DNA from: Hypsibius dujardini
Lineage: Eukaryota > Tardigrada > Eutardigrada > Parachela > Hypsibiidae
Length of the DNA stretch: 26,361 nucleotides
Assembly (NCBI GenBank): GCA_001579985.1
Contig: LRSR01012446.1
Location: 1 to 26,361, forward strand
Direction of reading: 5' to 3'
Below are positions 1 to 10,400 of the stretch, piece by piece; position 1 is the first letter of the stretch, and each line of letters begins with the position of its first letter. A model generated the notes under the pieces. The model saw nothing but the letters and a program-made list of their open reading frames with translations, was not told the origin of the DNA and ran no database searches. The position numbers and the translations under genes were made by a program.

Positions 1-37
<37 letters not shown>

Positions 38-54
38 CACAGACACACAGTCAG
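1..54. repeat. (AGAC)n tetranucleotide array
   Basis: The window opens inside a near-perfect AGAC array that decays into ACAC/AGAC variants and ends near 54. It lies just upstream of the first visible ACP1 exon (142), so it is probably within the preceding intron of that gene. Confidence 0.9.
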
Positions 55-141
55 ATGCCCAGGCATGTCTAAAAACAGTCATGTAGAAAGAACGAGAGCC
101 TCTCCGAAATATCCGAATATAGATTTCTGGCCTATTTTTAG

Positions 142-841
142 TGGGTGATTGACAGTGCTGCCACCGCTGACTACCACGTCGGAGAACCCCCGGATAACCG
201 CGCCGAGTCATGTCTCAGGTTGGTTGTGTCTTGCTTTGGAAACAAGTGAGCTTGACGTCAGCGGAAGCAAGTGTCAAGGACCAGATCACGTTTCGGACAG
301 TACACGTTTGTTTGTTTTCCGCCCGCTGGTGTCCGTCCGTCTGGTGTCTGGGTTTCTGTGTTTGCCAGTCGAACTTGACATTTCGACATCGTCTCTTGCT
401 ATTTCCAGACGCCACGGGATCTCCTCCGGTCACATCGTACGGCAGGTTCGTACCTCCTCACTTCCACACTGATTCCTAAAGATGATGATGCATACATTTC
501 GTAATGTTTGTGACGTACCTCGCAGGTAGTTCCGGAGGATTTCGAAAAGTTCAACTACATTCTAGGCATGGACCACGAGAATCTCAAGTGCGTACTCAAA
601 CATAACCATGGGAAGACCGGGTTTCAGAGTCCTTATGTTTGCCGTTCCGTTCATGCGTATGTCTATATGGTTGGTATCTGTTGCAGGAATTTGAAACGAT
701 TTGCTCCTAAGAAAACTGCCTGCAAAATGGAGCTCCTTGGGCAGTGGGATCCCGAGCACGAACTGATTATTGAAGATCCCTACTATGTAAGAGCAGTGAC
801 CGGGATTAGCTAGCCTATTTTAATTGCATGTCTGTTGCATA

Positions 842-884
<43 letters not shown>

Positions 885-1211
885 GCCTGCCTGTCTGTAT
901 GTCTGTTAGTTTGTCGGTGTCTGTCTGTCTGTCTTTTTGTCTGTCGTTTTGTCTGTCTGTCTGTCCTTTCGGTTTATCTGAATTGCCGTCACCTACATTT
1001 GTACGTTTGTGGTCACGGTATTTCTGATTGCCTGACTATGACCACTATTAACAGCCTGACAGATGAGCCATTCTTTTTTAACGAATTTTCCCATTTGGTT
1101 TCGCAGGGTGGTCAAGCCGGTTTTGACACTGTCTACGAGCAGTGTGTGAGAAGCTGTCGCGCTTTCCTCGAGGCCGTGGAACAGGACATTGCAGCGAAGA
1201 AGCATCGGTGA
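142..1211 (+). CDS. ACP1: Low-molecular-weight protein tyrosine phosphatase, 3' exons (5' partial)
   Basis: Cytosolic phosphatase that removes phosphate from phosphotyrosine (family knowledge). Exons: 142-218, 409-445, 526-587, 687-786 and 1107-1211 (stop TGA 1209-1211), together 126 residues. All join in frame at GT-AG sites. The spliced product starts WVIDSAATADYHVGEPPDNR, then RHGISSGHIVRQ, DFEKFNYILGMDHENL and IIEDPYY, and ends TVYEQCVRSCRAFLE plus a short basic tail. These follow the human ACP1 blocks for DSAAT, RHGI, DYILCMDE, DPYY and VYQQCVRCCRAFLE. The general-acid Asp of the DPYY motif is present. The P-loop exon (CxxxxCRS) is missing because it lies beyond the left edge; roughly 35-40 N-terminal residues are absent. 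Intron 4 (787-1106) contains a CTGT array. Intron 3 (588-686) is 99 nt and stop-free in frame. The donor after 445 is GTTCGT, which is off-consensus. The gene converges on the ankyrin gene. Confidence 0.92.
842..967. repeat. (CTGT)n array in ACP1 intron 4
   Basis: A run of CTGT units with a few CTGC, TTGT and CGGT variants fills the middle of the ACP1 intron at 787-1106. It has no stop codons in any forward frame, so long Cys-Leu-Ser-Val ORFs there are artefacts. Confidence 0.9.
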
Positions 1212-1587
1212 CGCGATGGAAATTGCGCATCAGAAATACGGGACGCGACAATTTTGAGCTGATAAGGTGATAAATAACCGACCGACTGGAATACCTCTAG
1301 ATTGTAACAACGGCCATACGAGTAGACGTACAAAAAACACAGTTTGTACGTGTATCACAAAAGCATTATTTATGTTATCAGAATCCGTGAATTTGTGCTT
1401 CGTTCAAGCAGCTTCGAAGAAGTCATATCACAAGCTGTCACATTATTACGAACAAGAAACAGTGGGTTCTCAATTTCTCGTTCATCCAAATCACAAGCCA
1501 CAATTAACTGAGCAGTACAGATACCCGCTAATGAAATCGCTAGCTCTTCATAATATCTGGATGCTAGTCGGTGCCTGGTCGGTTTTC
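1212..1587. other. ACP1 3' flank, no gene seen
   Basis: Sequence downstream of the ACP1 stop, probably 3' UTR and spacer. I see no homology and no convincing exon on either strand. Confidence 0.5.
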
Positions 1588-1742
1588 GGTCTGTCTGTCT
1601 GTCTGTCTGCCTGCCTATCTGTCTGCCTGCCTGCCTGTCAGTCTGTCTGCCTGTCTGCCTGCCAGTCTGTCTGCCTGTCTGTCTGCCAGTCTGTCTGCCT
1701 GTCTGTCTGCCAGTCTGTCTGCCTGTCTGTCTGCCAGTCTGT

Positions 1743-1775
<33 letters not shown>

Positions 1776-1890
1776 TGTCTGTCTGTCTGCCTGCGTGTCA
1801 GTCTGAATGTCCGTCGGCTTGCTTGCCTGCTTGAATGTCCGTTTGTCTTTCGGCTCTCTCTGTCTCTCTGTTTGGTTGTCTGCCTGAATC
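1588..1890. repeat. (CTGT/CTGC)n array, convergent spacer
   Basis: A long tetranucleotide array. Within it a 20-bp unit made of CTGT, CTGC and CAGT words recurs several times around 1645-1740, before the array decays into CT-rich sequence by about 1890. It lies between the convergent ACP1 and ankyrin genes. Confidence 0.88.
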
Positions 1891-2460
1891 ACACAATCCA
1901 GCACTCGCATCAGTAATCATAAATCACAATGAAATCACAACGCGTCAAGTCTTTAATCGAGGTAGTCTTTCTTCGTCACAACAAAAAACTCAAAGAGCTG
2001 CTGCCCGTCGGTCAACGACGGACCTCCTCAAAGACATGCAAAAAACCCTCATTTCACGCAGCACCGTGACGGAGAAAAGTGAGTCTGAGAGAGATTGGAC
2101 AAAAATTAAATAAATAAATAAACTCAAGGAGCAGTTCGTTTAAATTAAGATAAGGGAAAATAAAGTGTAAACAAACATCATCCGTTGTATCCGTATCACA
2201 GGAGGGAAGCTTGGACAGAGTGAGAGAGAGGAAAAAACAAACAAACTTAAAGGAGAAGGGCCATTCCTGTCCTGTGGCTGATACGCAATCGCACAACAAA
2301 ATTTCTCATTCAAAAGAGAGAATATCGACTACCCCGATTCGCGACTTCAGTCTCCAGCGCAAATCCATTTTTTGGTCATGTCCGTCAATTCACAAGCGAG
2401 AGCGTCGTCTTCGTCGTATTGTCCGGCGGATATGGAATAGACATTCGCGTGGGGATTCAG
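1891..2460. other. Convergent spacer with possible polyadenylation signals
   Basis: No coding exon recognised. Three overlapping AATAAA hexamers lie on the + strand at 2109-2122 and could serve a long ACP1 3' UTR, about 900 nt past its stop; this is inference. I found no clear AATAAA on the - strand just beyond the ankyrin-gene stop at 2461. Confidence 0.4.
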
Positions 2461-3703
2461 TCAGAGTCGCTCGGACTCCATAAGTTGCGCCAGTTCGAGG
2501 TGGCCGGCGGTTTTGGCGTTCATGATGGGCGTCTGCCCGGTGGCGTCCTGGGTGGTCGGCTTGTAGCCACACTCGCGTAGAAGGAACTGCACCACGCTAC
2601 GGCGGCCATGAAGAGCTGTGAAGAAAAAGAGAGAAAAAAGGATGACATACACGTACACAGACAGACAGACTTCCAGACAGTCAGACAGACAGAAAGACAT
2701 ACAGAGAGTCAGACAGACTTCCAGACAGCCAGACAGACAGACAGACTTCCAGACAGTCAGACAGACAGAAAGACATACAGAGAGTCAGACAGACTTCCAG
2801 ACAGCCAGACAGACAGACAGACTTCCAGACAGACAGACTTCCAGACAAACTTCCAGACTTCCAAACAGACAGACAGACAGACAAACAGTCAGACACACAG
2901 AGAGACTTCCAGACAGGCAGACAGATAGACAGACAGACTGCGAGCTGAAAAAGACGAAGGGGCAGATAAACAAAGCAAAAAGTCAAACAAGGAACCCAGA
3001 AGTCGACTGTGACAAGTAGAGAAGAAACAATAAATCAATCAGACACTCAGCAAAACAAAATGTGCAAGTATTAAAGGGTAAATAAATTTAACGACGTACT
3101 TAAACATCCGATCGATCAACAATAATCCGACTCGTAAAACACCTTTTAATCAACATGGGAACTATGACGCGGCTTTTTTTTGGAGCGAATGAAAGAACCC
3201 GCCTCACTGTCAGAATCTTGTGACCACGTTGCACGAACTGCGCAGTTACTGAGAAGGAAAATAATTTAATCTCTGAAAAATTGTGCCTGTGCATCGTCAT
3301 GCTTCCGTCCACGCGCGGATTGGCGCAAATTTTAATCACCCCCTCCACGCGTGCTCGATGGCTGATGCGGTGCTCGCGCGGTATTTAAAACGCTAATTAG
3401 GAGCATTCAACTGGATTCGATCCAAGAGGACAAGAAAAGAAGGCCAGACGTAACGTGATGTGGCCTCCGCGCCGTCACACTTCACATTCTATAATTCCCT
3501 CAATATCTGGCGCCTCTCGTGCCTCGAGAGTTCGGTGAAGGCTAAAATAATATCGATCCAAAAAAGACGGGCCGGAGGAGTGGCGGAAAAAGAGGGTTGG
3601 GTCCTGTATGCGTATGTTTGTCTGTCGGCAATGGATCTGCCTGTCTGTCTGCTTGACTAACTGCCTGCCTGCCTGTCTATCTGTCTGTCTATCTGTCTGT
3701 CTA

Positions 3704-3738
<35 letters not shown>

Positions 3739-4500
3739 GCCTGAGTGACTGTCTGCCTGACTGTCTATTTGTCTGCCTGTCTCTTGATTTGCCTATCTGT
3801 CAGTCAATCCGTGCGACGGTCGATGTTTCCCTATGTCTCAGTCAGTCCGTCTGCCTAGTTATAGAGCCTCAAAGAACAAACCTGCTGTGTGAAGAGGACT
3901 ACGCCCATTTTTGCTGCAGCTCTCCGAGGTGCCGGTGGGGTCCAGTTCCTGCAGGAGTTTACACGCCTCCAAGTTACCTTCCCTGTCGCAAAGAGAGAGA
4001 GGAAGAAAAACGTCAGCAAGAAAACATATATACAAATGTCACAAGTGACGTCCACCGTGAGGGACGATACGGAATGGCACACTCTAAATAAACAACCAAC
4101 TCCTCAAAGGTCTCAACAGCTGACTCACGGCGTCCGATATGTGAAACACATGGGTTCTGGTAAACGCTCACATGAGCTGCCTCTGGGGTTTCCCGACGTG
4201 TAATCTGGTGACGTACCTGCAGGCCAAGTGGAAAGCGTTCCAGCCGTCCTTGTTCTGAAAATGGACGTCCGCGCCGTGCGCGACCAGGTAGCGGATCATA
4301 TCGAGATTCCCTTTTACGCAGGCCAGCATCAGTGGGGTCCTGCAAAATTATTGAGCTAAGACACTCCCTTAAACCACTCACAAGATCGGATCACAATCGG
4401 CAAACAAACCGACCGATAGACAGACAAACACGACAATCAGTCAAGCACGCAGACAGACAGGCAAACAAATAGAGACAGCCAGACGGACAGACATGCGGAT

Positions 4501-4554
<54 letters not shown>

Positions 4555-5697
4555 GGATAGAGAGACAGACAGGCAGGCAGTGAGTCAGTCAGACAGACAG
4601 ACAGACAAAGATAAAAAGACTTGCCGAAATACGCGTAGATGCCTCAGTAAACAATTGGCAAGATGTTTTCAATGCAAGTAGCGTATCACCTCAAGCGAAT
4701 GACTAAGCCTGAGGAGTATCAAATGCGTTTGTTGCTTTACAATGGTTTGTTTTACCGGAAGGGATCGCCTTACAAGTTACAAAGTCACCGACGCAGCTAT
4801 AAGTCTCTCTCGCTCCCATCGTCGCCTGCACTATTTCTGGAATATTCCACTACTGAAGTGTTTGTTCAAATAAAGCCTGCTGCATCGGAATGTGAAAAAA
4901 CTTTCGATAACAAACAGGCGTTTCTGAAAGAAACGATGTCTCTAATAGACAAACATCCGGGAGGCGCATCCGGGAGATTACCGAACTTCCCGCCTGCCTT
5001 TCTGGGATCCGATTCCACCTTATAACGTTCTATATCTGACCAGGCAGAGAGACCAACACAATCCACAGACCGCAGAAATATGGAAACACAAGGAGAGGAG
5101 CCGAGAATCGAGCGACCAATCAATCAATTACTCACTCACGCAATCAACCAATCAATCGACAACTCAATCACTCAATCAAGCAATCAATTGATTACTCAAT
5201 CAATCAATCAATTACTCACTCGAGCAGTCAATCAATCAATTCACCAACCAGGGATAAGACTTGTTTTGTCACCGTCTTGACGGTTGCTTTACAGATTTTT
5301 TTTGGGAGACTCACCAGTCCGCTCGTTTCAGCGAGTTCACACTCACGCCGATGGTCTCGGCCAGGTACACCACGCACTCCCGATGACCGTTCTCCACCGC
5401 CTCATGCAGCGGCTTCTTCCCGTCCAGGTTGCCAATCTCAAAGTACAACCGCGGCGCACCCTTGATCTGCAGCGCCTTCAACACTCCCACTTCACCGTAG
5501 CGAGCAGCCAACAGCGCCAATGACTCCTTGGAAGGGTAGTTAACCAAGTCCTCCCATGGGATGGCGTCCTCCCCGGCCAGCTCCTCCACTTCCGTCAGCT
5601 TCTCCCACACTTTGGCCAAGTTCCGCTGGGCGATGAAACGCGACAGCACCCGCATGTACGTCTCCGCTTTGCAGTTCAACTCCGCGGACATCTTCAT
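2461..5697 (-). CDS. ANKRD16: ANKRD16-like ankyrin-repeat protein
   Basis: Minus-strand exons in transcript order: 5697-5315, 4339-4217, 3982-3882 and 2615-2461 (stop 2463-2461), giving 253 residues with all phases matching. Ankyrin repeats are visible: DGKKPLHEAVENGHRECVVY, then LKRADWTPLMLACVKGNLDM, NKDGWNAFHLACREGNLEA, SPLHTALHGRRSVVQFLLRE and TGQTPIMNAKTAGHLELAQL. The order and the ADWTPLM and NKDGWN blocks match vertebrate ANKRD16, a protein reported to bind alanyl-tRNA synthetase and limit serine misincorporation. That role is family knowledge, not shown here. The protein stops about 100 residues short of human ANKRD16 (361 aa). The start at 5697 is the first of two close ATGs (the other at 5691). 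The frame stays open upstream to a possible acceptor at 5775, so a further 5' exon may exist. Intron 3 (2616-3881) and intron 1 (4340-5314) hold large CAGA/CTGT and AATC arrays. Confidence 0.83.
2656..2940. repeat. CAGA array with 76-bp higher-order unit
   Basis: CAGA-type array inside the last intron of the ankyrin gene. A 76-bp unit containing ACTTCCAGACAGTCAG and AAAGACATACAGAGAG occurs twice in direct succession (2671-2746 and 2747-2822) with almost no differences. It is followed by degenerate CAGA words to about 2940. Confidence 0.88.
2941..3636. other. Intronic sequence without recognised exon
   Basis: Lies within the ankyrin-gene intron (2616-3881). It contains one + strand AATAAA at 3029-3034 and short ORFs without protein-like character. 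I see no homology on either strand. Confidence 0.5.
3637..3860. repeat. (CTGT/CTAT)n array in ankyrin-gene intron
   Basis: CTGT array with regular CTAT, CTGC and CTGA variants. Its right end lies within about 25 bp of exon 3 of the ankyrin gene (3882-3982), close to that exon's splice donor on the minus strand. Confidence 0.88.
4425..4612. repeat. (CAGA)n array in ankyrin-gene intron 1
   Basis: Degenerate CAGA words lead into a perfect stretch around 4502-4553, followed by CAGG and CAGT variants. It sits in the 975-nt intron between ankyrin exons 5697-5315 and 4339-4217. Confidence 0.9.
5118..5245. repeat. (AATC)n array with CACTC variants
   Basis: AATC units interspersed with ACTC and AACC words, about 70 bp from the donor of ankyrin exon 1. 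It belongs to the TGAT/ATCA repeat class seen elsewhere in the window. Confidence 0.85.
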
Positions 5698-6409
5698 GGG
5701 TCCGTGGATGACGGACGAATATGTTTCGGCTGTGTTTCGAATCTCTTTCCTCTGTTCGCGGCGCTGTAAGAAAATGGAAAATAAAATTGACGTCGCGTAG
5801 TTACAAACATTCATCCACGTTAACTAATTCCCAGACATAGATGTAACACAACTTATCCAGCTGACTACAAACTTTGGGAGAAGAAAAAAGTTTCGGGTAA
5901 TTTTAAGGGGGAGCCATGAGAATTCCCATTCGCGTCCAGGACGTCTCAGAAAACAATTCCCCTAAAACCTTCTACGCATCCGCTTCGGATTCTGTTAAGC
6001 AGTCAGCTTTCCGCAATGAAATGACAGCATGATTTAGGAATGAGGTTTTCAAGTTCGCAAACGGGGAAAAAGTTTCGGGAAGTTTTAAGGGGGAGCCATG
6101 AGAATTCCCATTCGAGTCCAGGACGTCTCAGAAAACAATTCCCCGAAAACTTTCTACACATCCACCTCAAAGTTTATTGAGCAGTCCGTTTTCCGCAGCA
6201 AAATGCCAACAAGATTTGAGAATGAGGTTTTCAAGTTCGCAAACGAGGAAAAAGTTTCGGGAAGTTTTTCTAAATATCAGGCGAGTGCTCCCGTTTCCTC
6301 GAAGAGGTCGTTGGAAAAGAAATTATTTAAATTACCTCAGTCTCTATGGTGAAATGTCACTCGATGTGTGACATGAATTCCAAAATCGAATTCTAACGCG
6401 ATTCTGCCG
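5698..6409. promoter_or_regulatory. Divergent spacer between ankyrin gene and small gene
   Basis: The interval separates the minus-strand ankyrin start from the tentative plus-strand gene at 6410, so it would hold both promoters if both genes are real. It includes the 182-bp duplication. A minus-strand acceptor-like site at 5775 suggests an untranslated or extra 5' exon of the ankyrin gene may lie here. No TATA box is evident. Confidence 0.35.
5887..6270. repeat. 182-bp tandem duplication (two copies plus partial third)
   Basis: The word AAAAAGTTTCGGG recurs at exact 182-bp spacing (its TTTCGG at 5891, 6073 and 6255). Copies 1 and 2 are similar throughout and both contain GGGGGAGCCATGAGAATTCC. 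Copy 3 keeps only the first 20 or so bases. Each full copy opens a short ORF at its ATG (5916 and 6098); the second runs 84 codons. I see no homology for these ORFs, and their third-position composition is not GC-rich like the real exons here, so I treat them as non-coding. Confidence 0.88.
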
Positions 6410-7016
6410 ATGGCGCAGGATGGCAGAGGAGGGAAAAGAGAAAGTTTCGAGGCAGAATATTCCAATCAAATAAATAAAGACGTCGTTCTTCAACGTTTCT
6501 CCGTCCAGGAAATTCGGTCAGTGAAAAAATAAATCAAACTCTTAATCTTGATGGCGAAATGCCACACAAACACGACCAAATGTCAACACAATTTACCAGC
6601 CCTTGATCTTCTTCCAAGGTTCGTGTGCCACGGGAAAAACGGCGGCCTAAAAACGCTTCCGAAAATTGACGACGCACTTGCTGTTGTGTTGTGCGGGGCT
6701 TGTGCAATCATCGTCGGAAATGTGAATGACGAAATGGATGACGCTCCTTGCACACTTCCGTGCCCAGTTCTGACTCATCGTCTGATAATAGCGGGATTAC
6801 CGTTCTATATTTTTTACTCTTAGCCCTTACTCATAGGAGCTAGTCCTACACCTTATACCGTTTATCCCCGTAACCTTTGACGATGGCCGAGTTTGCAGCA
6901 ATAAGACCTATGTCAACAACCCGGCCCCGCCCCTTTACAACTACCACGATCCTGCCAATCAGAAGCGCACCACTCAGGCAGCACTCAAGTACGGCGTGAT
7001 TGACTCGTCGGATTAA
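6410..7016 (+). CDS. Possible two-exon gene, 74-aa protein of unknown function
   Basis: Not recognised. Exon 1 is 6410-6516: an ATG with G at +4, opening MAQDGRGGKRESFEAEYSNQ and ending two bases into a codon before GTCAGT. Exon 2 is 6899-7016, after TTTGCAG; it begins with one base that completes the codon and ends at TAA 7014-7016. The two phases fit. The second exon reads KTYVNNPAPPLYNYHDPANQ and ends ALKYGVIDSSD. Its codons are GC-rich at third positions, like the confirmed exons here and unlike the flanks. The product is hydrophilic, Asn/Tyr/Pro-bearing, with no signal peptide or membrane segment. The short length and NNPAPPLYNYHDP style recall small structural proteins, but no function is assigned. 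The donor and the ATG context (C at -3) are weak, so exon 1 could be wrong; exon 2 is the firmer half. Confidence 0.42.
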
Positions 7017-7462
7017 CTTGATATCCGTAACGAAAGACCCGGACGATTGGGTAAAAGTGCACAGCAAGCCATGGGCATATTTTACTAGTCTGCATTATCG
7101 ATCTGCAGGTTGTCTACGCTCGCTAGACGCGTGTTTGACCCATGCGTCCGCACTCAACGCAGAAAGTGGAACAACAGCGGAATCTCTTAACACGACAAGC
7201 ACGCCGCAGTCTGGCTGTTGGCCGCGTCTCTCTCTCTCTAGACAGAAGAGAAGCCCCCATACGTGTGTGTGTCTGATAAAACGGAAGAGAAAGGAAACCA
7301 ACAATTCGTAGTGCACCTTGAGGCTAACTGGTCATCACACCGCACACTCGTGCACTCATACAAGCATACACTCGTGCACGCCAAACTTTGCACACACGCG
7401 CGCACACACATTTCTATCATGCATGCGCCGACTTTTGGAATTGCGGATAAGAGGTTTAAGGG
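7017..7462. other. Convergent spacer, no gene seen
   Basis: Lies between the tentative small gene (+) and the end of PRMT5 (-). It contains CT- and CA-rich stretches (TCTCTCTCTC near 7230, TG/CA words near 7264 and 7392). No exon or polyadenylation hexamer is clear. Confidence 0.4.
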
Positions 7463-10400
7463 TTAGCAGTGGTGGTGGTTGTGGGACGCAAAGTTTAAGG
7501 GCATCCGACAGGCCGTACCGTCGACGTTGTGGACTTGGCTCCGTGACGGTTCGGCGAGTGACCATTCATACCAGACCGAGTGGTCGTCCGAGCGGCGCCA
7601 AAAGTGCAGGCAAATCAGCTGCCCCTGTGCGAGGTGGTAGGGTGTGGCGAGAGGGAAGAAAACGGGCTTCCACGTGGTAAGACCGGGAGTACGCTGGTCC
7701 AGTCCGGGCTGGTCCGGTCCGGGCGGCTGGTCCGATCCGGGCAGCAGGCTGTGTTCAATGTCCCCGTAGAGTTTGGCGGTGAAGCAGCCGGCGAAACCGT
7801 GGAGCATTCCCGGGGCGTTGGCTCTAAACTTGAGGATGGCGTAATATTCCTTCTCATTGTTGCCTGTAGCAAGAAAGGAAAAGAAGCATTAAGGAGATTT
7901 ATTCGCCAAATCAACGAACCCAACAAGTAGCCAATCAACCGATCAATGCGGGGAACTGTCAATCAACCGATCAATGCGGGGAACTGTCAATCAACCGATC
8001 AATGCGGGGAACTGTCAATCGACTGACCACTACCGGAAGTGAAGGGGATTCCATGCTCCGATTGGTTTGAATGTTTTTGCTATAAATCACAGACTAAATA
8101 GTATGCCGTTAAGAAAGAGTGTGTTTGAGAACCGAGCTCCGGCTTGGCCGGCAGAAAAAAATAAATCCAAATCCTCGACCTCAGATCCAGGACGATCTTG
8201 TCGGGACAACGGGCCAGGGAGTTTTCTGCCAACCGAATCAGATTTTTATTCTGACATACTTTTAGTCAAAATCACTTGCCTAAGTTTATCGTAAATTGGA
8301 GAAAAAATTTCCGGCCCATCGGAAGTTGACAGTCTGTTCGTCCTGGCGGGACACTTACACCCTTACCCTTGGATGGATGGACAAACGTGAAGACCGGCTG
8401 CGGTTCATCCAACGCCTTCAAGCAATCCACATCAAAGCCATATACATGCTCCCGAAACTCCAGCCTCCCGTCTGGAAACAGCTCATACAACTTGGTACTG
8501 GAAATCGGGTAGATGTAAGACGTGTACGTTTCCGGGATGGATACTCCTTTCGCTGACAGAAACCGTTCCGGCCCCGCTAGACATTCCGGACTGAGTTCAT
8601 TATCCCCGAAACCACCCAGCATCTCACTGAGCAGGAGATCAATCTTCTCCGGCGGCTGCCAGGTCCGCATGTCTTCCATCACAACGCGGACATCACAGCC
8701 CTTCCACTCCGCATCACACTTCCCCGCCAAGATCCCCGCGGTCAGGGGGTTCTTCTCCAAGGCATAGATCCGAATCCGGGCATTGGAAGACATAGTCGCG
8801 TTGATGGCAGCCGTGACGAGTGGGCCACGACCGCATCCCACGACGGCGGCCACGAAAACGTCAGGGACGTCGGAGGAGCCCTGCCGGTCCACGATGTACT
8901 TCCTAATGGCCTCCTCGTAGTCGGCGTACTTCCGCTCGTCCAGCTCGAAACTCTCGTAATCCGCCTCGGTCAGGTCCGTGTGAAGCGGTTGGTCGGGCGG
9001 GAAGAGCGCGGCGTCGGGGATTTCCGGCATCCCGGTCAGGGATTCGTGATAGACGCCCCGGAGATATTCTGTGTACGCTTGCATGCTGTCCAGCCGGTCG
9101 AGGGTGAGAATTCCGGACGGACGCAGCGTGACGGAGACATTTTTCAGCCGGAGAAAGCCTTGCAGGAGAAGTTTGTGTGCAGCGCTGAGGTAAGCGGAGT
9201 TGTCGTCTACGTCTGTGAGGAAGATTCCGGTCGGGAGGATGACGGTTTTTATGGGTTCGCTGAGCCAGAGATGGACTATGTGCGGATTGGCTGGGAGATC
9301 TTCCGACAGTTCCAGTGCAACGCCGACTTTGCGGGAGAAATTGACGCTAGCTTTCAGTTTATACCACCATCGCAAAGCGGCCAAGGAAGATTTGTCACAA
9401 GAATCATCAAGGGATTCTTCGTCTTTCGATGCCGTAGAATGACCGGCCAGCGGGATGTGGATAAGAAACTGGAAGCAAAAACAGGAATAGATGATAGACG
9501 GTGACACCCATTTTCGATTCTATTCTCGTAAATCAATCAATCCATCAAAAGCTGATGTGATAGATACTGGTCAACGTCAATCCAGTTGCCCGGAGTCACA
9601 GTCAAGACATAAACACACCTCGTCCTTGCTGTGGAAAGTGGCGAGCAAGTCCTGGCCATCATCGGTCGCACGAGGCGGGATGAAAGAGAGAACCTTTTCG
9701 GCGTAAAAGAAGAGCATCTCAGGGACGTACGGAAGTACCACAGGTGGGCGTTTTGATCCATAGCTGAAGAGAGTGCACTGCCGAAATTGGTGTGAGAAAA
9801 TATCAGGATCTTCCTGCAGGATAACAAAACTTGGTTGTCTGATTGATTGACAAACTGGATTATTTTCCTTAAACTCAATTGACGGTCGGACTAAACAGGC
9901 ATGACTTCAACAGTTGGCGATTCTGGTTGATTGATCAATTGACTTGATTGCTTGGGTAAATCTCAACGCTTAACGGTGCTGGTTGATTGATGGATTGACT
10001 TGATTGCTTGGGTAAATCTCAACGCTTAATGGTGCTGGTTGATTGATCGATTGACTTGATTGCTTGGGTAAATCTCAACGCTTAACGGTGCTGGTTGATT
10101 GATCGATTGACTGCCGAATTGAAGTGCAGGGGCCCAGGATCATTTTCACGAAGAAAACAGTCCAAATCCTACCTCCATGCGAGATTTTCTGAGATCACGT
10201 AGATTCTCCTCCAAACAGCTAGCTTGTGCGAGATTGAAAGCACCCGGAACTAGGATGCGCAGCGCCAAAAACCGGCAGATCTCCCGCAGCGGCACCGCCG
10301 ATTCCGAGACGAAATTACCGCTCCACACGTTGGTCGTATTCGTCTCGCCAATCCGTTCCGCGGCCCACGTAAAGACGTCCACGTTGAATTGGCTGAAGCC

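Noticed and set aside
4663-5025. 120-codon + strand ORF
   Set aside because: Inside an ankyrin-gene intron; composition is unlike the confirmed exons and nothing is recognisable.
6098-6352. 84-codon ORF in the 182-bp duplication
   Set aside because: The sister copy at 5916 stops early, third positions are not GC-rich, and no homology is seen.
7932-8022. CRISPR-like array
   Set aside because: The 28-bp repeats are directly adjacent with no spacers, and the window is eukaryotic.
8272-8366. A GC-AG intron donor (TTAG|GCAAGT near 8275) extending PRMT5 exon 3
   Set aside because: The earlier GT donor at 8366 (AAGG|GTAAGG) gives HPSKGNNEKEYYAILKF, which aligns with human PRMT5 without an insertion. 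The GC donor would add about 31 unmatched residues.
8980-9504. 174-codon + strand ORF
   Set aside because: It lies antisense to PRMT5 exon 3 and has no family resemblance; it is a shadow of the real exon.
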